The notes beneath the pieces were generated by a model. It worked only from the letters and a program-made list of their open reading frames with translations. It ran no database searches and had not been told where the DNA came from. From Bradyrhizobium japonicum USDA 6 (GTDB taxonomy: Bacteria; Pseudomonadota; Alphaproteobacteria; Rhizobiales; Xanthobacteraceae), in the NCBI RefSeq assembly GCF_000284375.1, contig NC_017249.1, positions 2,830,001 through 2,894,000 on the forward strand: a DNA stretch of 64,000 nucleotides, in the 5' to 3' direction. The position numbers were made by a program, and so were the translations under genes. Below, piece after piece: positions 33,795 to 42,525 of the stretch. Position 1 is the stretch's first letter. Every line of letters starts with the position of its first letter.

Positions 33795-34919
33795 TCAGAC
33801 GGGATCGAGGGCCAGGCAGTCCTCGGGACGGAAGGTGATGAATACGCTTTCACCAGATCTTAGATTGCCATGTCTCAATCCGTCATGCGTCCCCGGCTGA
33901 AGCTTGACCATGAACTCCCCGTTGCCGGCGACATCGAGCACGGCCAGCGCGTGGTCGCCGAGATAGATGGTGTTCTGCACCTTGGCCGGCAGCCGGTTCG
34001 GTCCCTCGCTGGAGGTTCCATCCGGGATGATGGCGATCCGCTCCGGCCGCACCGACAGGGAGGTCGATGCGCCCGCGCCGGATACATTGACCGCCCGCGC
34101 GGTCACGGCGCCGCCACCAGCCAGCGTGACGCGGCAATAGTCCTTCTCGACCGTCTCGACGGTGCCGGCCAGCACGTTGTTCTCACCGATGAAGTGAGCG
34201 ACGAAGCTGTTCACCGGATGCTCATACAGCGCGTCGGGCCTGTCGATCTGCTGCACGATGCCGTCGTTGAACACGGCGATGCGATCCGACATGGTGAGCG
34301 CCTCGCTCTGATCGTGGGTGACGTAGACGACGGTGATGCCCATCGTCTCGTGCAGTTGCTTGATCTCCAGTTGCATCTGCTCCCGCAGGCGCTTGTCGAG
34401 GGCGCCCAGGGGCTCGTCCATCAGCACGAGCTGCGGATTGAAAACCAGCGCGCGGGCCAGCGCCACGCGCTGCTGCTGACCGCCGGACAGCTGCCCGGGC
34501 CGCCGGTGCGCCAGGGTTTCCATCTTGATCATGCGCAACGCCGCGTTGACGCGCTCCTGCGCCTCGGCCTTGGCCGTGTTGCGAACGGATAGCGGGAAGG
34601 CAATATTCTCCGCGATCGTCAGGTGCGGGAACAAGGCATAGTTCTGGAACACCATGCCGATGTCGCGCTTGTGCGGCGGCACGTTCTTGATCGGCCGTTC
34701 CGCGAGGTAGATTTCGCCATGGGTCGGAACCTCGAAGCCGGCCAGCATCATCAGCGTGGTCGTCTTGCCCGAGCCCGACGGGCCGAGCAGGGTGATGAAC
34801 TCGCCCTTCCTGATTTCGAGATCGAGGTTCTTCACCACGAGGTGCTCGCCATCGTAGGTCTTCTGAATGCCGGAAAAGCGCACCAGCGCCGGCGCAGGCG
34901 TGACCATGCCGGCTTCCAT
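33795..34919 (-). CDS. ABC transporter ATP-binding protein, PotA-like
   Basis: A 374-residue importer ATPase, first gene of the polyamine-type operon. Walker A GPSGSGKTT (about residues 46-54), Q-loop in VFQNYALFPHLT, signature LSGGQQQRVALARAL, Walker B LVLMDEPLGALD, and the switch His in VTHDQSEAL. The C-terminal part (about 245-374) is a TOBE-type regulatory domain (VSGAGASTSLSVRPERIAII). GAGGACAAC precedes ATG 34919. It energises the two permeases at 30556 and 31383 at the cytosolic face. Divergence from DUF4403 is not seen; both run leftward, 120 bp apart. Confidence 0.95.
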   Translation of the reverse strand: MEAGMVTPAPALVRFSGIQKTYDGEHLVVKNLDLEIRKGEFITLLGPSGSGKTTTLMMLAGFEVPTHGEIYLAERPIKNVPPHKRDIGMVFQNYALFPHLTIAENIAFPLSVRNTAKAEAQERVNAALRMIKMETLAHRRPGQLSGGQQQRVALARALVFNPQLVLMDEPLGALDKRLREQMQLEIKQLHETMGITVVYVTHDQSEALTMSDRIAVFNDGIVQQIDRPDALYEHPVNSFVAHFIGENNVLAGTVETVEKDYCRVTLAGGGAVTARAVNVSGAGASTSLSVRPERIAIIPDGTSSEGPNRLPAKVQNTIYLGDHALAVLDVAGNGEFMVKLQPGTHDGLRHGNLRSGESVFITFRPEDCLALDPV

Positions 34920-35039
34920 GTTGTCCTCGCGTTGTCCCCTGCAGTGCTGTCAGCACCTCGTTCGAGGTTGCGGGAAACAGCTTAGCATCCTCCGACGAGA
35001 ATGCCAGCGGCGCGCGCGGGTCCGGCGAATGAAGACGCG

Positions 35040-36608
35040 CTACATCCCCGACAGCTTCGTCACGTAGACGTTCAGCGAGCCGCCGGCTTCGGCGACGATG
35101 CGCAGCGTCCTGGAATCGAAGGCGATGTCGGCGAGAGTCAGGCTGTCGATCTTGGCGTCGACCTTGAGGCCGTCCTCGCTCTTCTGGTAGTCGGCGATCG
35201 CGGCCGCGATCTTCTCGCGCGCATTGGCGGCGATCGGCTTCAGGTCGAGCGTCGCTTTCTGCACCAAGGCCTGCTGCATCTGCGGCACCACCGCGCGTGC
35301 GGCCGCGCCGAGCAGGCCGAAGGCGGCCTCGGACTCCACCGCGAGCTGGATGTCGGCGAGCCGCAGCGTCTGCTGTGCCTGGTCGAGCATCGGTCGGCCC
35401 CAGATGTGCACGGTCGCTTCGGCGCCGAGACCGAGCCAGCTCTTCTTCTCCTTGGCACGCACCAGCAGCGAGATCAGGAGACGATCGCCCGACGGAACCA
35501 CGTTGACGCTTTTCACGGTGACGTCGACCGGGCCGGAGCCGTCCTCGGGATAGGTGTGGCCGACCATCTGCGCCGCGATCAGCTTGTTGATCTCGGTGAA
35601 GGGCACGTCGATCGGCACGCCGATGTTCACGCCGGTGCCGGTCGGCGGCACGATCGAGATCTTGTCGGGGAAAGGACAGTCCGGCTTGGTCGACGTCGAG
35701 GTCACGCGCGTCTCTAGCTCGAGGCCGAGCAGCAGCGTCACGTTCTGCGCGTCGACGCGCGGCTGCGCCGCGATGGCACGGGTCGGTTTCATCTCGAGCC
35801 AGAGCGGCGGCAGCGCGGCCGAGGAGCCCGAGCCCTGCAGCGGGATCGAGCGGCAGGCCTTGGTCCATTGCTGCTTCGCATTCTCGCGCAGCGACGGATC
35901 GTTGCGGATGCGCTCGGAGACGATGTTGATCTGCTCGCCGACATTCTTGTCGATCAGCGGCTTCACCTGCGCCGGCACGTTGACCTTGGCGCCGGAGACG
36001 TTGAGGTTGGTGTCGCCGAGATTGACCTGGGCGCCGAGATTTGGCTCGAGATGCCAATTGGCCGCGAGCTTCGGGCGCGAGGTGACGACCACGTTGCCCT
36101 TGATCTCGGCGCTGGCGTTCAAATTCTTGATGTTGACCGCGCCGATCCGTTTCGCGGCGTCGCCGCCGAGCACGCTGCCGAGCGCGTCGCCGAGCGCGCC
36201 GGTGGCTTTCGACGACAGCGAGCCCGTCACGTTCAGCTTGCCGCTGAGCGGCGTCGAGATCGTCAGCACGTCCTTGTCGCCGGCAGCCGCCATCGGCCCG
36301 CGCACGGCGGACCAGCCGATGTCGGCATTCTCCAGGATCTGCGAAATTGGATTATCGGCCTTGCCGGCGAAATTGCGCGGCGCGGCTTTCTCGGCCTGTT
36401 CGCGGATCGCCGATATCGCGATCGCAACCGGCGCCACCACGATCGAGCTCTTCGCGACCGGCGGCAGCGGTGGCAATTGCGCGACCGGCGGCGCAGTCGT
36501 CGCCGCGCGCGGCGACAGCCAGTCCATCGCCTTCAGGCTGACGAAAAACGACGCCGCGAGCACCACCACGGCGATCAGGATAGTCTTCAAGTTCAGCGTC
36601 AGTCGCAT
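35040..36608 (-). CDS. DUF4403 family membrane-anchored protein
   Basis: A 522-residue protein with one N-terminal membrane segment (LKTILIAVVVLAASFFVSL) and a large periplasmic part. Two repeats of a beta-rich lipid-binding-like fold are suggested. In order there are VVAPVAIAISAIREQAEKAAPRNF, the internal IGWSAVRG, LAANWHLEPNLGAQVNLGDTNLNVSGAKV, and later IGVPIDVPFTEINKLIAAQMVG with WGRPMLDQAQQTLRLADIQLAVESE. These features fit DUF4403 (a BPI/SMP-like or AsmA-like envelope group), and a role in lipid handling is a possibility only. The ATG at 36608 is preferred over a TTG codon 3 bp earlier. Stands between the pot-type operon and the propeller gene. Confidence 0.85.
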   Translation of the reverse strand: MRLTLNLKTILIAVVVLAASFFVSLKAMDWLSPRAATTAPPVAQLPPLPPVAKSSIVVAPVAIAISAIREQAEKAAPRNFAGKADNPISQILENADIGWSAVRGPMAAAGDKDVLTISTPLSGKLNVTGSLSSKATGALGDALGSVLGGDAAKRIGAVNIKNLNASAEIKGNVVVTSRPKLAANWHLEPNLGAQVNLGDTNLNVSGAKVNVPAQVKPLIDKNVGEQINIVSERIRNDPSLRENAKQQWTKACRSIPLQGSGSSAALPPLWLEMKPTRAIAAQPRVDAQNVTLLLGLELETRVTSTSTKPDCPFPDKISIVPPTGTGVNIGVPIDVPFTEINKLIAAQMVGHTYPEDGSGPVDVTVKSVNVVPSGDRLLISLLVRAKEKKSWLGLGAEATVHIWGRPMLDQAQQTLRLADIQLAVESEAAFGLLGAAARAVVPQMQQALVQKATLDLKPIAANAREKIAAAIADYQKSEDGLKVDAKIDSLTLADIAFDSRTLRIVAEAGGSLNVYVTKLSGM

Positions 36609-36744
36609 CAATCCCCCAAGCCACCCAGGGTCGGAAGTCTACAGGGCAGGCGAGGGGGCGCTAGAGCGCACCGGTGGGGTGGAATTGCGGCGAACAGATT
36701 AACGGTTGCGGCAGCATCGGTGCGGCGTATCCGTCATCGCGCAT

Positions 36745-37383
36745 CTAGCTGCGCCGCGGGCGGCGGACCGCCCTCACATTGCCGCGATCGCCACCGCCGC
36801 AGAAGAAGCGGTCGCCGCCGTCGGACTCCAATCCTGAAACCATCGTCCCGGCGGGCAGGTCGAGTTGCTCCAGCACCTTGCCCGTTTCAGGATCGATCCG
36901 GCGCAAATCGCTTTCCTCGCCCTCCCAGGTGCCATGCCAGAGCTCGCCGTCGACCCAGGTGACGCCGGTCACGAAGCGCTTGCTTTCGATGGTGCGGAGG
37001 ATCTTCCCTGTTTCCGGATCGACCTGATGGATCTTGCGCTCGCGATACTGACCGACCCACAACGAGCCCTCCGCCCAGGCCAATCCGGAATCGCCGCCGC
37101 CGCCCGGAGCCGGAATCGTGCTGATCACCTTGCCGGTGGCGGCGTCGATCTTCTGGATGCGATCCTCGGCGATCTGGAACAGGTGCCGGCCATCGAACGC
37201 CGTCCCCGCATGCGCGGCGACATCGATCGAGCGTGCGATCCTGCCGTCGGCCGGATCGACCGCATTCAGCTTGTCGCCGGACGCGAACCAGACATGGGTG
37301 CCGTCATAGGTGACGCCATGCACGGCCTCGACACCCGCAAAGGGTCCGTACTCCCTGACGATCTCGGCGGCGGAACGCTTCAT
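36745..37383 (-). CDS. beta-propeller-like (YVTN/SMP-30-type) protein
   Basis: A 212-residue cytosolic protein beginning MKRSAAEIVREYGPFAGVEA at 37383; an in-frame TTG upstream is not needed. It is a tandem of blades: VHGVTYDGTHVWFASGDKLNAVDPADGRI, AFDGRHLFQIAEDRIQKIDAATGKVI, LAWAEGSLWVGQYRERKIHQVDPETGKI, VTWVDGELWHGTWEGEESDLRRIDPETGKV and so on. About five repeats with the D-P-x-T/D-G-K turn. Such propellers may bind ligands or act as lactonase-like enzymes, but no metal site is evident. It follows the TPR/HTH regulator by 28 bp, so the pair is an operon. Confidence 0.82.
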   Translation of the reverse strand: MKRSAAEIVREYGPFAGVEAVHGVTYDGTHVWFASGDKLNAVDPADGRIARSIDVAAHAGTAFDGRHLFQIAEDRIQKIDAATGKVISTIPAPGGGGDSGLAWAEGSLWVGQYRERKIHQVDPETGKILRTIESKRFVTGVTWVDGELWHGTWEGEESDLRRIDPETGKVLEQLDLPAGTMVSGLESDGGDRFFCGGGDRGNVRAVRRPRRS

Positions 37384-37411
37384 ATGCTTGGTCCCTGTGA
37401 TGTGATCCAAT

Positions 37412-38632
37412 TTACGCCTTCAGGAGCGGTCCGGGGAGTAACAAGCCTGTCGGGAAACCCGGGACGGGCGGGGTCATCCAGCGCCGTGCCCGGCCGTGTC
37501 CGAACGATTGCACCTTGTTCGACCGCGCCAGCTCGTCGAGGGCCCGCTGCACCGTGCGCGCGCTCGTCCCCAGCGCCAGCGCGAGCGCCGAGCTCGACCA
37601 GGGCTCGCCGTCGGAGAGGACGGCGAGCACCGCGGCGTGCTTCTCCTCGACGGGACGCGCCAGCACGAGGACGTCGCGCGTCTTGCGCGGCGCCAGCACA
37701 AAACCCTGCTTCGTCGCGCTGATGTCGGCCAGCGGCTTGAGCTGGGTGCGGAGCCGCCCGATCTCCACGCGCAACCGCGCGCGATGCGATTCGTCGGCGT
37801 GCTTCGCCCGGAATGCGCCTGATATCAGCGCCTCTCGCGAGACGTCCGCGGGCCATGCCTGCGCCAGGAGGCGGGCGAGCGCGAACAGCACCGGCCGCGT
37901 TCCGAGCGAGACGATGCGGCCTTGCCTGCGCAGGGCATGATGAAAGGTGTCCACGACGAGCGCCGTCGAGGTCGCCAGCCTCTCGACCTCCCCGAGCAAC
38001 AACGGGTGCTCGCTGCCGCGCGCGATCAGGCGCGCCGCCGGCGTGTCGAGGATGAGGTTCGCGCTGTCGACCTCGGCCACCAGCGCCGGGATCTTCGCCT
38101 GTCGCGCTGCGTGAGCCGCGCGGTTGAGGGCCGCGCGCGCATCTTTCGCTCTCAATCGTCTGATGGCGATGCCGGCGACCACGAGCTCGCGGACCACTTG
38201 CGATGCAGGCGGGAGCGGGGAGGGGCTGAGCTCGGCCAGCGTGCGCTCGGCTTCGTCGAGCTGCCCGACGAGGAGGAGGCGTCGCGCCTCGATGTGGCCC
38301 GCATGGGCTGCATTGGCGAGATCGCCGTGCTGTTCGAGCGTTGCGCGGGCCGCCGCGAGCGTTTTCACCGGCCAGCTCAGGTCGCGCGAGACGAGCGCGA
38401 TCTCGGCTTCGGCCACCACGCATCTTGCGCGCGCCACCGCCTCTCTCGGACCGAACGCGCGTGCGGCGCTCCGCAGCAGCGTCTTCGCTTTCGCGAGATC
38501 GCCGAGCTGCGCCATCGCGATGCCGCGCAGCGCCAGCGACGGCGCATCGTTGCGCAGCGCAACGCGGTTGAGCGCGCCGAGCGGATCGCCGGCCTCCAAC
38601 GCGCGCGCGGCGGCCGTGATCAGCGACTCCAT
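37412..38632 (-). CDS. TPR-containing transcriptional regulator with two HTH modules
   Basis: A 406-residue regulator. Residues about 1-200 are alpha-helical TPR-like repeats (GDPLGALNRVALRNDAPSLA, MAQLGDLAKAKTLLRSAARA, GQLDEAERTLAEL). The middle (about 235-315) resembles an OmpR-type winged helix, with PADVSREALISGAFRAKHADESHRARLRVEIGRLRTQLK. The C-terminus (about 345-390) is a second HTH, SDGEPWSSSALALALGTSARTVQRALDELARSNKVQSFGHGRARRW. A double DNA-binding arrangement joined to a sensory TPR body is unusual but known in SARP/AfsR-like families. It precedes the propeller gene, which may be its ligand handler or target. Confidence 0.82.
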   Translation of the reverse strand: MESLITAAARALEAGDPLGALNRVALRNDAPSLALRGIAMAQLGDLAKAKTLLRSAARAFGPREAVARARCVVAEAEIALVSRDLSWPVKTLAAARATLEQHGDLANAAHAGHIEARRLLLVGQLDEAERTLAELSPSPLPPASQVVRELVVAGIAIRRLRAKDARAALNRAAHAARQAKIPALVAEVDSANLILDTPAARLIARGSEHPLLLGEVERLATSTALVVDTFHHALRRQGRIVSLGTRPVLFALARLLAQAWPADVSREALISGAFRAKHADESHRARLRVEIGRLRTQLKPLADISATKQGFVLAPRKTRDVLVLARPVEEKHAAVLAVLSDGEPWSSSALALALGTSARTVQRALDELARSNKVQSFGHGRARRWMTPPVPGFPTGLLLPGPLLKA

Positions 38633-38782
38633 TCAAATCCCGCCACACTTGTTACTCCCACTGCGCAACCGCTTGGTGCCAGAAATCGTTGACGACCGAC
38701 AATGTGCGGTAAGGGGCGAGCGGTTCCGCGTCTGTCGTAGCGCGACGCGGAATGACCGCCCGGACAAGAGGAATGGAGAGCC

Positions 38783-39577
38783 ATGATGACATCAGCAGAC
38801 AATGCAGGAACTAACGGGCAGGCCGCCATGCAAACACCGCCGGTGGTGTCGCCGCAGGACTGGGAGGCCGCCCGTCAGCAACTGCTCGTGAAGGAAAAGG
38901 CGCATACCCGTGCCCGCGACGCCCTCGCCGCCGAGCGCCGGCGCATGCCGTGGATGGAAGTCACCAAAACCTATGCGTTCGAGGGGCCCGGCGGCAAGAT
39001 CAGTCTGGTGGATCTGTTCCAGGGCCGGCGGCAGCTGGTCGTCTACCGGGCCTTCTTCGAGCCTGGCGTGTTCGGCTGGCCCGATCATGCCTGCCGGGGC
39101 TGCTCGATGGTGGCCGACCAGGTCGCCCATGTCTCGCATCTGAACGCCCGCGATACCACGCTGGTGTTCGCCTCGCGCGCGCCGCAGGCCGACATCATCA
39201 GGCTGAAGCAGCGGATGGGCTGGACCATGCCCTGGGTCACCGTCACCGACAGTTTCGATGCCGATTTCGGCGTCGACGAATGGCACGGCACCAACGTGTT
39301 CTACCGCGACGGCGACCGCATCTTCCGCACCTACTTCATCAAGAGCCGCGGCGACGAGCAGATGGGTGGCACCTGGAACTATCTCGATATCACGCCGCTC
39401 GGCCGGCAGGAGGTCTGGGAGGACTCGCCAAAGGGCTATCCGCAGACGCCGACCTACAAATGGTGGAACTGGCACGACAGCTACACCGAAGGCGCTGCGC
39501 CCGACAGGAAATGGGTGGAGATCTCGGACGCCGGCGAGAAGGCTTTTCGCGAGGAGGCCGCGGAAGGCCGTGACTAG
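38783..39577 (+). CDS. DUF899 thioredoxin-fold protein
   Basis: A 264-residue protein of the DUF899 family, which has a thioredoxin-like core. Visible: SPQDWEAARQQLLVKEKAHTRARDALAAERRRMPW, FEGPGGKISLVDLFQGRRQLVVYRAFFEPG, HACRGCSMVADQVAHVSHLNARDTTLVFASRAP and GVDEWHGTNVFYRDGDRIFRTYFIKSRGDE. The CRGC pair sits where a redox CxxC would be expected. A long C-terminal part (WWNWHDSYTEGAAPDRKW) is also conserved. Enzymatic role unproven; a hydroperoxide or dithiol function is only suggested by the fold. GGAGAG precedes the ATG. Translation is coupled to the next small membrane gene. Confidence 0.9.
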   Translation: MMTSADNAGTNGQAAMQTPPVVSPQDWEAARQQLLVKEKAHTRARDALAAERRRMPWMEVTKTYAFEGPGGKISLVDLFQGRRQLVVYRAFFEPGVFGWPDHACRGCSMVADQVAHVSHLNARDTTLVFASRAPQADIIRLKQRMGWTMPWVTVTDSFDADFGVDEWHGTNVFYRDGDRIFRTYFIKSRGDEQMGGTWNYLDITPLGRQEVWEDSPKGYPQTPTYKWWNWHDSYTEGAAPDRKWVEISDAGEKAFREEAAEGRD

Positions 39578-39833
39578 TCCCGCCGACGTGGCCACCGGCG
39601 CGAGCCGCGATGGCGTGGTGGCCGCACGCCACCTCGCCAGATGGCTGGCCCTGGCGGCGACGCCGACCTTCGCGATCATGGCCGTGCTGACGGCCGTGCT
39701 CGGCGGCCCGGCCGACATGCTGTGTGCCGCCGGGTACGGCTCCGTGCTGAGCGGGATGGTGCCGATGTATCTGCTGATGAGCGCGATTCATTCAGCGGCG
39801 TGGCTGAGGCTGATCGCGGAGCGGCGGCGGTAA
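39570..39833 (+). CDS. small two-helix membrane protein downstream of DUF899
   Basis: An 87-residue inner-membrane protein with GTG at 39570, overlapping the end of the DUF899 gene by 8 bp. The helices are LARWLALAATPTFAIMAVLTAVLG (about 23-45) and GSVLSGMVPMYLLMSAIHSAAWLRL (about 57-81), with a short periplasmic loop between. A similar small membrane gene beside DUF899 genes is something I recall from Bradyrhizobium. It may anchor or partner the DUF899 protein. The overlap argues for a real co-translated gene even though the start is GTG. Confidence 0.75.
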   Translation: MTSPADVATGASRDGVVAARHLARWLALAATPTFAIMAVLTAVLGGPADMLCAAGYGSVLSGMVPMYLLMSAIHSAAWLRLIAERRR

Positions 39834-39924
39834 AGGGCTTTGCTCCGGTGCGAACGCCTCGTCCTTCGAGACGCCGCGTTCCCCAGGGTCCGCAGGATGA
39901 GGCTTGCGACAAATCTCTGTCCTG

Positions 39925-40344
39925 CTACTGCCCGCCCACCGCCTGCAGATAGGCAACCACCTTGGCCGCGTCCTCCACGGAGACGCCGCCATATGGCTGC
40001 ATCTTGTTGCCGGACACGACCTCATCCGGCTTGACCATGAAGCGGGTCAGCTTGTCCTTGTCCCAGACGAAGCCGGCGTCCTTCATCGATGGAGAGTAGT
40101 TGTAGTTCGGCAGCGAGCCGGCCTTGCGTCCCAGGATCTTGTTGAGATTGGGGCCGAGGCGATTGTCGCCATCCTTCACCGAGTGGCAGGTCCGACAGGA
40201 ATTGTTGAAAGCCTGCTGGGCCGCCTCGTCGTTCGCCGGCTGCTGGGCGAGCGAGGAGGGCGCAGACAGGAGCAGCGTCAAGGCGCCGGTAGCTGCGATC
40301 GGGCGCAGCCATGTGCCTGGCGACATTTGCTGGCGTGATCGCAT
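39925..40344 (-). CDS. class I c-type cytochrome
   Basis: A 139-residue exported cytochrome c. GGAGG lies five bases before ATG 40344. After a signal peptide (GALTLLLSAPSSLA cut) the haem motif CRTCH is at about residues 50-54, the distal ligand Met is near MQPYGG, and LGPNLNKILGRKAG and YSPSMKDAGFVWDKDKLTRFMVKPDEVV match the cyc-type (cytochrome c2/c550-like) family. The C-terminal helix DAAKVVAYLQAV is usual. It carries electrons in the periplasm. The gene is monocistronic; no oxidase genes nearby. Related to the mono-haem CycA-like group. Confidence 0.93.
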   Translation of the reverse strand: MRSRQQMSPGTWLRPIAATGALTLLLSAPSSLAQQPANDEAAQQAFNNSCRTCHSVKDGDNRLGPNLNKILGRKAGSLPNYNYSPSMKDAGFVWDKDKLTRFMVKPDEVVSGNKMQPYGGVSVEDAAKVVAYLQAVGGQ

Positions 40345-40403
40345 CTGCGCCTCCGAACAGCGCTTCTCCAAGCGAGGCCGCCCGGAGATCATGATGCCAA
40401 CGA

Positions 40404-40433
40404 AAACGGCCCCGGTGGGTTCCGGGGCCGTTT
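40404..40433 (-). terminator. intrinsic terminator of the L,D-transpeptidase gene
   Basis: 12-bp arms AAACGGCCCCGG (40404-40415) and CCGGGGCCGTTT (40422-40433), 6-nt loop. Read on the reverse strand it is followed by TCGTTGG. Starts 22 bp after the stop at 40455. Confidence 0.8.
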
Positions 40434-40454
40434 GCGTCACAATGTCCTGTCGCG

Positions 40455-41162
40455 TCAGCGCGTCGCGGCGCCGAGGTCCGCGCGGCGTTCCGTCATCGGC
40501 AGAACAATCACCTTGGTGCCGACGTTGACGCGGGAGTAGAGGTCGGTGACGTCATCGTTGGTCAGGCGGATGCAGCCGGACGAGACGTGCTTGCCGATCG
40601 TGTCGGGGGCGTTGGTGCCGTGGATGCGGTAGATGGTGCCGCCGAGATACATGGCGCGCGCGCCGAGCGGATTGCCGGGGCCGCCGGCCATGTGGCGCGG
40701 CAGATAGGGCTGGCGGGCGATCATTTCCGGCGGCGGGGTCCAATCCGGCCACTCGGCCTTCTTGGTCACCGACTGCACGCCGGACCAGGTGAAGCCGTCG
40801 CGGCCGACGCCGATGCCGTAGCGAACGGCCTGGCCGTTGCCGAGCACGTAGTAGAGATAGGTGTTGGGCGTATCGATGATGATGGTGCCCGGCGCCTCAC
40901 GCGTCGCGTAGGAAACGGTCTGGCGGCGGAAGCGGGCCGGCATCTCGACTGCGTCCTGATCCTGGGACGGCGCGGCCTGGTAAGGCGTCGCCTGATACGG
41001 CTGGTAAGGCTGCGGCGCGGCCATCGGCGGCAGCGGCTGGAAGAAGGGGAAGAGCTGCACCGGCGCAGCCTTGGCCGGACCGGCAAATGCGATTGCGGAG
41101 ATCGCGACGGCGCTGAGCGCGACGGCGCGCGAATACGTCTTGAACGTGTCCAGATTGATCAT
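40455..41162 (-). CDS. L,D-transpeptidase (YkuD domain)
   Basis: A 235-residue periplasmic enzyme that makes 3-3 crosslinks in peptidoglycan or attaches outer-membrane proteins to it. The start chosen is MINLDTFKTYSRAVALSAVA at 41162; longer frames upstream are out of context. After a signal peptide comes a Pro/Gln-rich linker (about 38-65), then the catalytic domain with IYRIHGTNAPDTIG (His181) and KHVSSGCIRL (nucleophile Cys197). The upstream domain begins TREAPGTIIIDTPNTYLYYVLGNG, typical of ErfK/YbiS proteins. A strong terminator follows. Confidence 0.93.
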   Translation of the reverse strand: MINLDTFKTYSRAVALSAVAISAIAFAGPAKAAPVQLFPFFQPLPPMAAPQPYQPYQATPYQAAPSQDQDAVEMPARFRRQTVSYATREAPGTIIIDTPNTYLYYVLGNGQAVRYGIGVGRDGFTWSGVQSVTKKAEWPDWTPPPEMIARQPYLPRHMAGGPGNPLGARAMYLGGTIYRIHGTNAPDTIGKHVSSGCIRLTNDDVTDLYSRVNVGTKVIVLPMTERRADLGAATR

Positions 41163-41362
41163 TGATCGCCCCTGTTTGATCGGTGTTTCTTGATCACCGC
41201 GGCACCGTTTCGGTGCTCCGTTGCCTAATTCACTAACGGCAAAACGTTTCGGGAGCTTTGCGCGGAAAACCGAAAACGGTTTCATGGCGGAAAGGATTTG
41301 TTTCATGACGGTTTCGTGGCGGCGCGGACCCGTTAACCTACAAAACAGCGGGCCGACACTTC

Positions 41363-41374
41363 TGTGACGTCACA
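41363..41374. promoter_or_regulatory. TGTGACGTCACA palindrome upstream of glycosyltransferase gene
   Basis: A perfect 12-bp palindrome 64 bp before the ATG at 41438. The 275-bp gap 41163-41437 otherwise shows no gene. Its arms resemble TGTGA-N-TCACA operators of CRP/FNR-like regulators but with a 2-bp centre. Function guessed only. Confidence 0.35.
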
Positions 41375-41437
41375 CGCTTGAAATATCCGTGGTTGATGGT
41401 CCTAAGCCGAGAATCATCAAACTCTCGGGATTTCCCC

Positions 41438-42490
41438 ATGCGGGTATTAATCGCGACTGACGCCTGGCATCCGCAGGTTAACGGTGTGGTCCGGACGCTG
41501 ACCTCGCTGGCGAACGCGGTGAAGGCGCTCGACGTCGAGATCGACTTCCTGACACCGGACGGCTTTCGGTCCTGGCCGCTGCCGACCTATCCGGGCCTGC
41601 GCATCGCGCTGCCGAGCGGTAAGGAGATCGCGCGGCGGATCGAGAAGGCTGCGCCGGAGGCACTGCACATCGCGACCGAGGGGCCGATCGGCTGGGCCGC
41701 GCGCGCCTATTGTCGCCGGAACCGCCTTGCCTTCACCACCTCCTACACGACGCGCTTTCCCGAATACGTCTCGGTACGGACCGGCATCCCTGATGCCGTC
41801 GGCTATGCCGTGCTGCGCCACTTCCACGACGCCGCCGCGATGACCATGGTGGCGACGCCCTCGCTGCGGCAGGAGCTCTCCGAGCGCGGCTTCAAGCGGC
41901 TCGGCTTCTGGACGCGCGGCGTCAACACCGAGCTGTTCCATCCGGACAGTCCGGCCAAGCTCGATTTGCCGGGCCCGATCTTCATGACCATGGGCCGCGT
42001 CGCGGTGGAGAAGAACCTCGAGGCGTTCCTCTCGCTCGATTTGCCCGGCACCAAGGTCGTCGTCGGCGACGGCCCGCAGAAGGCGGCGCTCGAGAAGAAA
42101 TATCCGGACGTGGCCTTCCTCGGCGAGAAGAAGGGCGCGGATCTGACCGCGCATCTCGCCGCTGCCGATGTCTTCGTCTTCCCGAGCCTGACCGACACGT
42201 TCGGCGTGGTGCAGCTCGAGGCGCTCGCCTGCGGCACGCCGGTTGCCGCGTTTCCGGTGACGGGCCCCAAGGACGTCATCGCCGATCACCCGATCGGCGC
42301 GATCGATCATGATCTCCGTACCGCGTGCCTGCGCGCGCTCACCATGTCGCGCGAGACCTGCCGCAACTTCGCGCTGGAGCGTTCCTGGGAAAACAGCGCG
42401 CGTCAGTTCGTCGGAAACCTCACCTCACTTCAGCCCAGCCGCATCCTGCGCGCCTCGCCGGTCATGGCGCGGCGGCCGGTGCGCGGCTGA
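41438..42490 (+). CDS. GT4-family glycosyltransferase
   Basis: A 350-residue retaining glycosyltransferase with start MRVLIATDAWHPQVNGVVRT at ATG 41438. The GT-B N-domain follows this opening, with EIDFLTPDGF and HIATEGPIGWAARAYCRRN. The C-domain donor site has FMTMGRVAVEKNLEAFLSL, KVVVGDGPQKAALEKKYPDVAFLGEKKG and the final acidic motif in FPSLTDTFGVVQLEALACGTPVAAFPVTGP. This form is close to SqdX, MgtA and PimB-like enzymes that add sugars to lipids. A lipid or envelope glycan acceptor at the membrane is likely. Next to pmtA, which suggests membrane-lipid work; the sugar is unknown. Confidence 0.9.
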   Translation: MRVLIATDAWHPQVNGVVRTLTSLANAVKALDVEIDFLTPDGFRSWPLPTYPGLRIALPSGKEIARRIEKAAPEALHIATEGPIGWAARAYCRRNRLAFTTSYTTRFPEYVSVRTGIPDAVGYAVLRHFHDAAAMTMVATPSLRQELSERGFKRLGFWTRGVNTELFHPDSPAKLDLPGPIFMTMGRVAVEKNLEAFLSLDLPGTKVVVGDGPQKAALEKKYPDVAFLGEKKGADLTAHLAAADVFVFPSLTDTFGVVQLEALACGTPVAAFPVTGPKDVIADHPIGAIDHDLRTACLRALTMSRETCRNFALERSWENSARQFVGNLTSLQPSRILRASPVMARRPVRG

Positions 42491-42525
42491 TCTGCAACGT
42501 TTGACCCACAGCGAGAACCTCATCG

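Noticed and set aside
34222..36057. A 611-codon minus-strand frame across the ATPase and DUF4403 genes
   Set aside because: It is another frame of two recognisable genes and crosses their boundary.
39570..39577. Frameshift between DUF899 and the following membrane gene
   Set aside because: Both reading frames give complete, different proteins; the 8-bp overlap fits translational coupling.
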